Shown piece after piece: positions 41,101 through 49,745 of a stretch of DNA of 64,000 nt. Each line of letters opens with the position of its first letter. The stretch's first letter is position 1. Made by a program: the position numbers and the translations under genes. Source of the stretch: Actinoallomurus liliacearum (GTDB taxonomy: Bacteria; Actinomycetota; Actinomycetes; Streptosporangiales; Streptosporangiaceae); NCBI RefSeq assembly GCF_039542035.1, contig NZ_BAABHJ010000027.1, forward strand, positions 124,001-188,000, read 5' to 3'. The notes under the pieces are model-generated. The model worked only from the letters and a program-made list of their open reading frames with translations. It was not told the origin of the DNA and made no database searches.

Positions 41101-41967
41101 TCATCCTGGGTGTGTCAGCACCAGGCTGCGCTCCCGCATCAGCTTCTCCAGCCGCTCCTGGGTGCCGGTGCCCGGACGCGGGTTGTGCAGGATCAGATGA
41201 TGTCCGGGGTGCTCGGGCAGCGGCAGCAGCGTGGCGTCGAAGGTCAGCGTCCCGGCCTCCGGGTGATCGACCGCCTTCACCGCGCTGGTGTGCTCGGCCA
41301 CGTCGTGGCGCGCCCACAGTTCGGCGAACTCCGGGCTGACCTCGGCCAGCTCGGTGGCGATGCGGTCGAACTCCGGGTCGTCGGGATAGCGCGCGGCATC
41401 GGCGCGGAAGCCTGCGGCCACGTCGGGCGCGGTCTCGGTCCAGTGCCGGTGCACCACCCGGTAGCGGGTGTTGGTGAAGAAGGAGACCAGGCAGTTGTGG
41501 TCGGTCTCGCCATAGCCGAACACGACCCGGGCGGCGTCGTTGATGGCGGTGAAGTTCCAGTGGCGGTCGCGGATGTAGCCGGGCCGCGGCGACCAGGCGT
41601 CCAGCAGCCGCTGGACCTCCGGGGAGGCGGGTACGGAAGCCGAGGCTCGGGCCTGCGGCGGGTTGAGCCCGGCCAGCAGGTACAGGTGCGCGCGCTCGGC
41701 GGAGTCCAGCAGCAGCGCACGGGCGACCGCGTCGAGGACCTCCTCGGACACCTTGATGTCGCGCCCCTGTTCCAGCCACGTGTACCAGGACACCCCGACC
41801 CCGGCCAGCACCGCGACCTCCTCGCGCCGCAGCCCCGGCGTACGGCGGCGACCGCCCGCCGGCATCCCGACATCCTCGGGCGAGACCCGCGCCCGCCGGC
41901 TGCGCAGGAACTCCCGCAGCTCGGCCCGTCGTCGGTCACGGGACATGGAGGAATCAGCGCTGGCCAT
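41101..41967 (-). CDS. XRE regulator with MmyB-like ligand-binding domain
   Basis: Regulator of 288 aa. Helix-turn-helix at about 40-85 (LRREEVAVLAGVGVSWYTWL with QGRDIKVSEEVLDAVARAL). The C-terminal MmyB/MltR domain (about 110-285) has LDAWSPRPGYIRDRHWNFTA and MRERSL at the end; in this family it binds a lipid-like ligand. ATG start lies 7 nt after a TAGGCT -10 box, giving a leaderless message. The downstream quinone reductase is the probable target. Confidence 0.88.
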   Translation of the reverse strand: MASADSSMSRDRRRAELREFLRSRRARVSPEDVGMPAGGRRRTPGLRREEVAVLAGVGVSWYTWLEQGRDIKVSEEVLDAVARALLLDSAERAHLYLLAGLNPPQARASASVPASPEVQRLLDAWSPRPGYIRDRHWNFTAINDAARVVFGYGETDHNCLVSFFTNTRYRVVHRHWTETAPDVAAGFRADAARYPDDPEFDRIATELAEVSPEFAELWARHDVAEHTSAVKAVDHPEAGTLTFDATLLPLPEHPGHHLILHNPRPGTGTQERLEKLMRERSLVLTHPG

Positions 41968-41974
41968 GGCCCCA

Positions 41975-41980
41975 AGCCTA
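41975..41980 (-). promoter_or_regulatory. -10 box for a leaderless XRE transcript
   Basis: TAGGCT ends 7 nt before the ATG, with no Shine-Dalgarno between them. The message should begin at or next to the start codon. Confidence 0.55.
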
Positions 41981-42058
41981 AGCAGTTCCCTCGGGCAGTT
42001 CCGCCTGGAGCGTGTCGAGTGTCCGGGTCAGCCATGCGCGTCGGCGAATCAAAGGCCG

Positions 42059-42098
42059 GCTGGTCGAACGCCCGGGCTCTACCGGGCGTTCGACCAGC
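42059..42098. terminator. terminator after the CYP157-like P450 gene
   Basis: A perfect 17-bp stem (GCTGGTCGAACGCCCGG and its complement) with a 6-nt loop. It lies 33 bp beyond the P450 stop codon and also shields the XRE promoter. Confidence 0.8.
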
Positions 42099-42130
42099 GC
42101 GCCGACGAAGTCATCAAGGCACAGCCGTAC

Positions 42131-43432
42131 TCATCGTCCGCTGCGCGCCCTGTGGGCGTCCCCGGTCCCCCCGAACACCGGTGGGAAGCGCACGGGCAGA
42201 GCGGTCAGGGCCCGGTGGAAGGGACCTGTCCGCCACTCCAGCTCAGCGGCCGGGACGGCCGGCTCCATGCCGGGCAGCGAGTCGAGCAGCCTCTCGATGG
42301 CCACCGTGGCGATGAGCTGGGCGGGCCGCTTGGCCGGGCAGGCATGGGGGCCCCCACCCCATGCCAGGTGGGCACGGTTACCGACCCGGTTGCCGGAGGC
42401 CGTGGACGGGTCCGTGTTGGCGGCGGCGAAGCTGATGACCACCGGCTGGTCGGCGGGCAGGAGAACACCGCGGAATTCGACGTCCCGTTCGGGATAGGTG
42501 AAGGCGAAGTTCGCTATCGGGGGGTCCGTCCACAGGAGCTCGTCGAGTGCGTCCTCAATGAGCAGATTGCCGCCCCAGACGTCACCGGCGACCTGATCGC
42601 TCGTCAGCATCAGCCGGAGTGTGTTGGCGATGAGGTTCTGCTCCGGCTCGGCACCGGCTCCCATGAGCAAGAGGACCTGGTGCAGTGCCTCCTCGTCCGA
42701 CAGGCCCGCGGGGTGAGCCAGTATCCGGGAGGCCAGGTCGTGTTCGGGGTTCTGACGTTTGAGGGCGATGAGCTCGGCCACCCCACGTGTCAATCCGGCG
42801 TTCGCCCGCTTGGCGTCCACGCCGTCGAAGATCCCCTTGTAGTGGGCGGCGAGCCGCTCACTGAGGTCAGGCGGGCAGCCGAGCGCCTGGCTGAAGACCA
42901 TGAGCGGCAAGGGCCGGGCGAACTGGCCGAGCAGGTCGGCTTCCCCCGCGGAGCGGAATTCGCGGATCAGGGCTTCGGCGCTGTTCTCGACGTGATCGCG
43001 GAGCACGTTGGGGTCGACGGACACCAGCCCGTCGGTCACCACCTGCCGGAGGCGCGCGTGGACGTTCCCGTCGGTGTACATGCAGTTCGGCCGGTACATC
43101 ATCAGCGGCAGAACCGGGCAGTCCCGGGAGACGCGCTTTTCCCAACGACGCGGGTCCTTGGGGAAGGTGACAGGATCGCGCAACACCTCCAACGCGGCCG
43201 TGTATCCGATGATGAGCGTGGCGGGGACACCGGGCGCCAACTCGACCGGGACCACGTCGCCGTACTCGCGAAGCCGCGCATACGTACGCGCCGGGTCGGC
43301 GGCGAATTCCGGGTCGAAGAGCCGTGCCCGGACCGGGCCCGTGGGAAGGCTCGGCACTGGGCTCCGTCTCGATATTCGGGGAAGGGCGGCCACTGTCGAC
43401 TCCTCACTGAAGGAAGGGGAAGTAGATTCCAT
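42131..43432 (-). CDS. cytochrome P450 lacking ExxR (CYP157-like)
   Basis: P450 of 433 aa. The heme Cys is present in WGGGPHACPAKRPAQL (near residue 364). Two otherwise conserved features are altered: the K-helix ExxR reads ELLW (EDALDELLWTDPP, near 298), and the I-helix acid-Thr pair is replaced by MGAGAEPEQN, with Pro at the Thr position. Actinobacterial CYP156/CYP157 enzymes are known to lack ExxR in this way and often occur in multi-gene redox units. The start overlaps the stop of the FAD enzyme (TAATG), so both are co-translated, and the two may act on one substrate. Monooxygenase activity by the standard oxygen-activation route is doubtful. Confidence 0.87.
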   Translation of the reverse strand: MESTSPSFSEESTVAALPRISRRSPVPSLPTGPVRARLFDPEFAADPARTYARLREYGDVVPVELAPGVPATLIIGYTAALEVLRDPVTFPKDPRRWEKRVSRDCPVLPLMMYRPNCMYTDGNVHARLRQVVTDGLVSVDPNVLRDHVENSAEALIREFRSAGEADLLGQFARPLPLMVFSQALGCPPDLSERLAAHYKGIFDGVDAKRANAGLTRGVAELIALKRQNPEHDLASRILAHPAGLSDEEALHQVLLLMGAGAEPEQNLIANTLRLMLTSDQVAGDVWGGNLLIEDALDELLWTDPPIANFAFTYPERDVEFRGVLLPADQPVVISFAAANTDPSTASGNRVGNRAHLAWGGGPHACPAKRPAQLIATVAIERLLDSLPGMEPAVPAAELEWRTGPFHRALTALPVRFPPVFGGTGDAHRARSGR

Positions 43433-44838
43433 TACTTCGTCATCGGTTGTCGAGATTTATTCGATCGCACAACACGCGCGGCGCGAAATATCGCACTCGG
43501 CCGGACGAGGTCATTGGGGTGGGCCCGCATATTCGCTACCTGAAGGAATCGATGATTGATATCCGCGTCAGCGACGGACGCCTGCAGTATCAGATTGCTT
43601 ATCCGGCGTGCGACCCGGTAGCCGCGCGGATACGGCCCATTGACATGCGGCAATGCGAGGTCGTTGAGCGTGGAGGTCTGCCAGGCGGCGTCGATGACGA
43701 TCCGGACCATTTCGAAATAGTCTCTGGCGGGCTTCGACAACGAGGGCGCGGATCTCAGATAGGCCGACAGACAGGATGCGTGCAGCGCGGCCGATGACAT
43801 GCCCTGGCCATAGATGGGATTGAAGGACGCCACGGCGTCCCCCACAGCGAGCAGGCCGGCGGGGAGGTGACTCATCAGATGGAAATCACGTCGCCGGGAG
43901 TCGGCCTGCCGGTAGGTCGTCACCGGGGCGATCATCTGGCATGTGTCCGCCACCTCCGCGAACATCGGCGGCAGTCGCCGGCAACGCTCCCGGAAGTCGT
44001 CGGGGTCCCGCGTCGGGCGGTCGGCTGCGAATCCCGACAACAAGATGGCCCAGCGGTCTTCTTCGACCGCGGTCAGCACACTCGTCCCGGCGCGACGCCC
44101 GTTCTGTGGCAGAACGATTGCCTGCACGGTGGTCGCCCCTGGAGATCCTTCACCTCGGCGGAATTCGGCGGTGGCGTAGTTGAGATCGATGCCGATGCGC
44201 CGCATGGCCGGACGCGGCAGGCCGGCCCGCTCCAGCCAGTCGCTCAGCCGGCTCGATCGACCCATCGCGTCGACCACCAGGTCGGCGGCCATGGTCCTGA
44301 CCTTGTCGGCGGGCTCGCCGGCGAGAGTGCACCGCACGCCCGAGACGCGGTCCCCAGAGAAAATCACGTCGCGCGTTTGCGCCTGCACGGAGTGGACATT
44401 CGGCAGGGAAAGGGTTCTGGCGCGAACCTGGCGTTCCAGGAACGGGCGGCTGGCGCTGATGATCTCATTGGCCACGGGCACCTTGGCGGCGCCGTTGACA
44501 TACATGCGAATGGCGTCGTCCCGGGAGTGCACGGCGCCCGCCGCCACCAGATCATCGGAGAATCCGGGAAACCAGCGATCGAGTTGTACACGGCCGCCGT
44601 CCAGCAGCACATGGACCTGCGCGCCCTGGGGCACCCCCGGCCGCCTCTCGTCCTCAGCCGTCAGGTCGTCCCGTTCGATGATCACCACTTCGGCGGCGTG
44701 CTCGCTGAGGACCCGTGCCGCGAGCAGGCCGGCGATGCTGCCACCCATCACGACGGCACGCCGCAGAATGACCCTGCTGTCGGCCGGCGGCTGTGAAGTG
44801 CCGAGTTCCCGGAAACGACGAGATGATTTATTGCTCAT
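43432..44838 (-). CDS. FAD-dependent epoxidase/monooxygenase-like protein (LasC/MonCI type)
   Basis: Flavoprotein of 468 aa. FAD-binding start VVMGGSIAGLLAARVLSEHA, then ERRPGVPQGAQVHVLLDGGR with the RPGxPQGxxxH element typical of the polyether epoxidase-like group, and the GD motif LLAVGDAVASFNPIYGQGMS. Enzymes of this type epoxidise or hydroxylate polyketides and terpenoids. ATGA overlap with the methyltransferase upstream and TAATG with the P450 downstream mark a three-gene operon. Base composition is visibly lower in GC than the flanking regions, a sign of transfer. Confidence 0.85.
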   Translation of the reverse strand: MSNKSSRRFRELGTSQPPADSRVILRRAVVMGGSIAGLLAARVLSEHAAEVVIIERDDLTAEDERRPGVPQGAQVHVLLDGGRVQLDRWFPGFSDDLVAAGAVHSRDDAIRMYVNGAAKVPVANEIISASRPFLERQVRARTLSLPNVHSVQAQTRDVIFSGDRVSGVRCTLAGEPADKVRTMAADLVVDAMGRSSRLSDWLERAGLPRPAMRRIGIDLNYATAEFRRGEGSPGATTVQAIVLPQNGRRAGTSVLTAVEEDRWAILLSGFAADRPTRDPDDFRERCRRLPPMFAEVADTCQMIAPVTTYRQADSRRRDFHLMSHLPAGLLAVGDAVASFNPIYGQGMSSAALHASCLSAYLRSAPSLSKPARDYFEMVRIVIDAAWQTSTLNDLALPHVNGPYPRGYRVARRISNLILQASVADADINHRFLQVANMRAHPNDLVRPSAIFRAARVVRSNKSRQPMTK

Positions 44839-45683
44839 GAATCAGCAGACTTCCGGGCTATGCCACCGATGTGCCAAATACGCTCCGCCGCGGTGGGGTC
44901 CACCGGACCCTCTGGGTTCCAGGCCGGTATCCACACCACTCCTGGAGATATGACGTCGAAGTCACCGAAGAAACGCGTTATCGGTTCCCTGCCGCGCGCC
45001 GTGGCCGAAGGATTCGCGCCTCGATAGGCGTTCATTACACCGTTCACCTTGTCTGGATGAATGTCCGAGCATGCGTGTGAAATGGCGAGATAGCTACCGG
45101 GCGCCAACGCGGCGCGGATCGTGTCCATGACTTCATCCGGCCGATCGTCGTCGGATATGAAGTGCAGAACCGAGGTAAGCAGTATCGCGACCGGCTCACG
45201 CAGGTCTATGAGCTGCATGAGTTCCGGGTGGCCAAGAAGTCCGCCGGGATCGCGCAGGTCGGCGCCGATGACCTTGATGTGGTCGTTCTCGGTCAGCAGC
45301 GCCTGCCCGTGAGCGATGACGATGGGGTCATTGTCCACATAGACCACTCGGGCGTTCGGGGCGACGCCTTGTGCGACCTGATGGACGTTCTCGGCCGCCG
45401 GAAACCCCACCCCGATCTGGACGAACTGCTCGATGCCGCACTCACTCACGAGGTGGCGAACGACGCGTCGTGTGAAGCGGCGATCCTCGATGGCGATCTG
45501 CCGTATCGCCGGGTCGGCCCGGACGGCTTCTCGTGCGCGTTCCCGGTCGACCTTGAAGTTGTCCTTGCCATCCAGCAGACAGTCGATCACTCGGGCTATC
45601 GACGCCGTCGCGGACGTCACCCGTGGACGGCCTGCCGGGAGCGGCCGATCGTCGTGCCGGAGTCGCGGCGAAGCTGGATGCAC
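44835..45683 (-). CDS. SAM-dependent methyltransferase (DUF574 type)
   Basis: Methyltransferase of 282 aa from the ATG, or 261 aa from a GTG at 45620 that begins nearer the family consensus (TSATASIARVIDCLLDGKDN). The SAM fold is indicated by QFVQIGVGFPAAENVHQVA, VVYVDNDPIVIAHGQALL and the end of the domain VWIPAWNPEG. DUF574 (Methyltransf_19) proteins are abundant in actinomycetes and often sit beside regulators and P450s; their substrates are largely unknown. It is first in the operon with the FAD and P450 genes and diverges from the AAA-LuxR regulator, the likely activator. Confidence 0.85.
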   Translation of the reverse strand: MHPASPRLRHDDRPLPAGRPRVTSATASIARVIDCLLDGKDNFKVDRERAREAVRADPAIRQIAIEDRRFTRRVVRHLVSECGIEQFVQIGVGFPAAENVHQVAQGVAPNARVVYVDNDPIVIAHGQALLTENDHIKVIGADLRDPGGLLGHPELMQLIDLREPVAILLTSVLHFISDDDRPDEVMDTIRAALAPGSYLAISHACSDIHPDKVNGVMNAYRGANPSATARGREPITRFFGDFDVISPGVVWIPAWNPEGPVDPTAAERIWHIGGIARKSADS

Positions 45684-45831
45684 GCGGACAGGATGTGATC
45701 ACGAGGGTCCTCCCGGCATCCGTACTCGTACCGAGTTCCGCACGGAACGGCGGGTCGGCCGACGGCCGGTACCGCCGACGGAGGCCCGGCAGGGCCGATT
45801 CAGGTGTCGAGGCGTTACCGAGATCACTACG

Positions 45832-48360
45832 ATGGCACCCGACCTGACATGGACCGTGACAGGGTCGCTGTCGGGCAGAGACCGGATGCGGACGGTGTCG
45901 GTGGCGGAGCGGACCGAGAACAGATGGCGTGGCGGCTACATTCCAGCCGAGTTGAACGGTTTCATCGGGCGGAGAGAACTCCTCTCCACCGCGAAGGCCA
46001 GACTGGCCGACCCTCAGCTACGGCTCCTCTCCCTGACCGGCGCCGGCGGAACGGGGAAGACCCGGCTCGCAATGCGGCTGGCGAACAGCGCACGGCGGGC
46101 CTATCCCGACGGCGTGTGGTGGGTGGATCTCGCCTCCATCGTCGACTCGTCCTCGGTCGGCGGGGCGATCGTCGGCGCACTGCCCATCGACGACGTGTCG
46201 GTACGCGAGGCCGGTGATGTCCTGATCAGGGTGCTGGCCGGGCGAGCGCTCCTGCTGGTGCTGGACAACTGCGAGCACCTCATCCAGGCGATCGCACCTC
46301 TTGTGGTCCGTCTCCTGCACGGATGTCCTGAACTCCGGATCGTGGCGACCAGCCGGGCCCCCTTGCGATGCGAGGGTGAGCACCTGCTGGACGTCCCGCC
46401 GCTGAGCGTGCCCGCCGATCCCGAGCACGCCGTGGCATCCGAGTACGAGGCGATGCGGCTCTTCGAAGCGAGAGCCGGTGCCGCACGGGCAGACTTCACG
46501 ATCACGACGGAGAACGCCGCCTACGTGGCGCGCCTCACGAAGATGCTGGACGGCATCCCGCTGGCGATCGAGCTCGCAGCCCCTCTCGTCCGCGTGATGT
46601 CACTGCCCGACATCGTGTCACTGCTGTCGACCTTCCGGTTCAGAACCTCGATGAAGGAAGCGGGTGCTCTGGCCCATCACCGGACCCTCTGGGACAGCTT
46701 CGAGTGGAGCTACCAGTTGTGTTCTCGAGATGAGCAGTTGCTGTGGACCCGGCTGGCCGTGTTCGCGGGCAGCTTCACCGCGGACGCCGCGGTGGCCGTC
46801 GCCTCCGATCACGCGCTCGACGCCGACCGGGTGCCGATGATCCTGGGGGGACTGGTCAGCAAGAACATCGTCACGGCCGATACCGACTCGGTTCCCACGC
46901 GGTACGCCATGCTCTCGACGGTGCGCGAATACGGGCAGGCTCGGCTGTCCTCCGGAGAGAAGCACGAGCCCGTCTCTCCGCCGGATCGGCTCGTACGCGA
47001 GACCGGCGACGAATCGGCGGCGTACCGCAGGCTCAGGGCGCACTTCCTGCGCCGGGCCGACCACTGCGGTCGGCATTGGTACGGACCGGACGAGACGCGA
47101 TACCTGTGGGAGGCCGGCCAGGACCTGCCCAATTACCGGGCCGTTCTCGATCGATGTGCCACGGCCACGACGCTCGAGGAGGCCGAGGACGGGGCCAGGA
47201 TCGCGATAGCGTTGGCGACCCTTCGCCTGTGGTTCTTCGGCGGATCGCTGGGCGAAGGGCTGCGGGCGTTGCTGCGCGCCGATGAGGCCCTGGTGCGCAC
47301 CAACGCCTCCGATCCGCTCCGGCTGACCGTACTCACCAAGGCGGGCTGGATCGCGCTGTGCCTGGGCGATCAGGCCTGCGCCGAGGACCTCCTCGAACGC
47401 TGCCGAGTACTGGCGGCGCGAGTGACCCATGGGCATGAGACGGAGGTCGCGCTGGCCGGCCTCACCTTCTTCACCGGTGCGGCGGACCTGTTCGTACGCG
47501 GTGACCCCGCCGCACTCGGACTATTCGCCAAGGCACGGGACGACCTGGCCGCCGCGGATGATCCCGGCGCCGTTCCCCTGGCAGAGATGTTCCATGCCCT
47601 CGCGGCCGCGTTCATGGCACCCGAGGCGGACGCCCTGGCCATCACCGAGCGGCATCTGGCCGATACACGTGCCCATGGCGCGCCATGGGCGGTCACCTGG
47701 GCGCAGTGGGCCCGTGCCGTGACGGAACTCCGCCACGGAAGCCCGCAGGCCGCCGTCGCGATGTTCAGATCCGCGCTGCGCGCGCAGTGGGACATGGGCG
47801 ACCGATGGGGGTCGACATGGTGCGTGGAGTCGCTGGCCTGGTGCGCAGCCGCCCGTCACCATTTCGAGGAAGCCGCCCTGCTCCTCGGCGCGGCGCAGAA
47901 GATGCAGCACACGCTGGGCGTGGCGATCAGCCGTCTGCGCCCTTGGGCACAAGCGCGCGCGGCCTGTGTCGATCAGGCGCGTACGGCCCTCCACGAGGAC
48001 TATCAGGTCACCGAGGGCTACGGCATGGAGATGGACGTCGACACCGTCGTCGACCTCGCGCTCGGCCAGCCCTCCGCGCCGCAGGCCGACGCCCCGCCAC
48101 CACCGAGAGCCGTCAAGCCGCCGCTCAGCGAGAAACAGCAGGCCGTGGCCGGACTGATCGCCGAAGGAAAGACCGATAAACAGATCGCTGCGGCCCTGTT
48201 CCTCAGCCCGCGCACGGTGCAGTCGCACGTGAGTGCCATCCTCCGCAGACTCGGATTCAACAGCCGTACGGAAGTCGCCAAATGGGTCGTCGAACGCGCT
48301 GAGCCCGGCCTTCAGCGGGTAACGCCGACGGTGGAGCGCAGGCCGATCGGGGGGAGGTAG
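45832..48360 (+). CDS. large AAA-LuxR family transcriptional regulator (LAL-like)
   Basis: Regulator of 842 aa. Residues about 35-330 form an NTPase of the AfsR/NB-ARC type: Walker A LTGAGGTGKTRLAMRLA and Walker B ALLLVLDNCEHL. A helical, TPR-like middle follows. The C-terminal LuxR helix-turn-helix is LSEKQQAVAGLIAEGKTDKQ with FLSPRTVQSHVSAILRRLGF. Such proteins are usually pathway activators. It diverges from the methyltransferase operon, so that operon is the likely target. The start is uncertain because no Shine-Dalgarno precedes 45832; ATG 45886 would leave all domains intact. Its 3' end overlaps the convergent membrane-protein gene by 49 bp. Confidence 0.85.
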   Translation: MAPDLTWTVTGSLSGRDRMRTVSVAERTENRWRGGYIPAELNGFIGRRELLSTAKARLADPQLRLLSLTGAGGTGKTRLAMRLANSARRAYPDGVWWVDLASIVDSSSVGGAIVGALPIDDVSVREAGDVLIRVLAGRALLLVLDNCEHLIQAIAPLVVRLLHGCPELRIVATSRAPLRCEGEHLLDVPPLSVPADPEHAVASEYEAMRLFEARAGAARADFTITTENAAYVARLTKMLDGIPLAIELAAPLVRVMSLPDIVSLLSTFRFRTSMKEAGALAHHRTLWDSFEWSYQLCSRDEQLLWTRLAVFAGSFTADAAVAVASDHALDADRVPMILGGLVSKNIVTADTDSVPTRYAMLSTVREYGQARLSSGEKHEPVSPPDRLVRETGDESAAYRRLRAHFLRRADHCGRHWYGPDETRYLWEAGQDLPNYRAVLDRCATATTLEEAEDGARIAIALATLRLWFFGGSLGEGLRALLRADEALVRTNASDPLRLTVLTKAGWIALCLGDQACAEDLLERCRVLAARVTHGHETEVALAGLTFFTGAADLFVRGDPAALGLFAKARDDLAAADDPGAVPLAEMFHALAAAFMAPEADALAITERHLADTRAHGAPWAVTWAQWARAVTELRHGSPQAAVAMFRSALRAQWDMGDRWGSTWCVESLAWCAAARHHFEEAALLLGAAQKMQHTLGVAISRLRPWAQARAACVDQARTALHEDYQVTEGYGMEMDVDTVVDLALGQPSAPQADAPPPPRAVKPPLSEKQQAVAGLIAEGKTDKQIAAALFLSPRTVQSHVSAILRRLGFNSRTEVAKWVVERAEPGLQRVTPTVERRPIGGR

Positions 48361-49745
48361 TCACGTACGAGCCGGCGGTCCCACCACCGGCCGGTCTCGC
48401 GGCGTTCGTGCCAGGTGGTGAAGCGGTAGCGGTAGAGGCGGGCGCGGACGACGGCGGGCGGGGTGTCCGGGAAGGGATCGTGCCGGAGCAGCCGGAGCGT
48501 CGCACGGTCGCCCATCAGCAGCTTCTCGGCGAGGGGGACGATCCACGGCTCCGCGTACAGGGAGGACAGCCCGGCGAACCACATCAGCCAGTCGAGGCGG
48601 AGGTGGTAGGGCGCGAACTGCGGCGGCCGCCGCCGAGGGTCGCCCGGCTTGCCCTTGAACTCGTACTCCCGCCACTCGCTGTCCGGACCGGGGTCGGGGT
48701 CCGCGGTGCCCTCGATGACGACCTCGTACCGGGTCCTGGTGATGCTGCCGAACGCGCCGTAGGAGTTCACCAGGTGCAGCGGGTTGAAGCTGGCGTTCAT
48801 CCGTTGCCGCCGGGAGACGAGGTTGGCGACCGGCCAGTAGCTGAGCACGACGACCAGCACGGTGACCGCGATGACCAGCGCCTGGTGCCACGCCGGGTCG
48901 CCGGTGGGCCCGGAGGACACCGGCAGGCCGAGCGCCCGCCAGTCGACGACGGAGGTCGCCAGGATCGCGGTGATCCAGTTCAGCCAGGCGAAGTTGCCGG
49001 AGACGATCAGCCACAGCTGGGTGACGATGACGATCGCGGCCGCGACCGTGGCGTACGGCTGCGGCGCGAACAGCCCGAACGGCACGATCAGCTGGGTGAA
49101 GTGGTTGGCCCCCACCTCGACGCGGTGCAGCGGCTTGGGCAGCCGGTGGAAGTACCAGCTGAGCGGGTTCGGCATCGGCTGGGTCTCGTGGTGGTAGTAC
49201 AGGCACGTCAGGTCGCGCCAGCACGGGTCGCCGCGCAGCTTGATCAGGCCGGCGCCGAACTCCAGGCGGAACAGCAGCCAGCGCAGCAGCCACAGGATCA
49301 GCACCGGCGGCGCGGTGCGCGCGTTGCCGAGGAAGATCGTCAGGAAGCCCGCCTCGCACAGCAGCGACTCCCAGCCGAAGCCGTACCAGACCTGCCCGAC
49401 GTTGACGATCGACAGGTACAGCAGCCACAGGAGCGCCCAGAGCACCATCGACGCCCACAGCGGCACCGCGTCGGCGAGTCCCGCCAGGACGGCGGCCGAC
49501 ACGGCGGTGCCGGTCCAGGCGACGGTTCCGAGGAACCGGTCCGAGTAGTGGAGGTGGAAGAGGCTCGGCGCCCGCCGGAACGACACCCTTCGCAGGTACG
49601 CCGGCACCGGGGTCAGCCCCCGCTCCCCGGCCAGCGCGCGGAACTGACCGACCGCGCAGAGGAACGCGATGAGGTAGATCGCGGCGAGGCCCCGCTGGAA
49701 GATCAGCCGGCCCGGCCAGTACCCGGGGTCCGTGAGCCATCGCAC
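48312..49745 (-). CDS. lipase maturation factor family membrane protein
   Basis: Polytopic protein of 477 aa with about eight helices in residues 10-340 and a soluble C-terminal region. The signature stretch GLIKLRGDPCWRDLTCLYYH, THETQPMPNPLSWY-like continuation and VGANHFTQLIVPFGLF is characteristic of the LMF1/LMF2 family, known in vertebrates as the ER factor for lipase folding; bacterial members have no established role. GTG start lies inside the end of the upstream flavoprotein gene (43-bp overlap) with GAGGAGG 11 bases before it, so the pair is coupled. A partner secreted lipase is not visible nearby. Confidence 0.82.
   Translation of the reverse strand: MRWLTDPGYWPGRLIFQRGLAAIYLIAFLCAVGQFRALAGERGLTPVPAYLRRVSFRRAPSLFHLHYSDRFLGTVAWTGTAVSAAVLAGLADAVPLWASMVLWALLWLLYLSIVNVGQVWYGFGWESLLCEAGFLTIFLGNARTAPPVLILWLLRWLLFRLEFGAGLIKLRGDPCWRDLTCLYYHHETQPMPNPLSWYFHRLPKPLHRVEVGANHFTQLIVPFGLFAPQPYATVAAAIVIVTQLWLIVSGNFAWLNWITAILATSVVDWRALGLPVSSGPTGDPAWHQALVIAVTVLVVVLSYWPVANLVSRRQRMNASFNPLHLVNSYGAFGSITRTRYEVVIEGTADPDPGPDSEWREYEFKGKPGDPRRRPPQFAPYHLRLDWLMWFAGLSSLYAEPWIVPLAEKLLMGDRATLRLLRHDPFPDTPPAVVRARLYRYRFTTWHERRETGRWWDRRLVRDYLPPIGLRSTVGVTR

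Noticed and set aside
42131..48360. Mobile element or prophage carrying the lower-GC segment
   Set aside because: No transposase, integrase, terminal repeats or tRNA attachment site was found at either edge.
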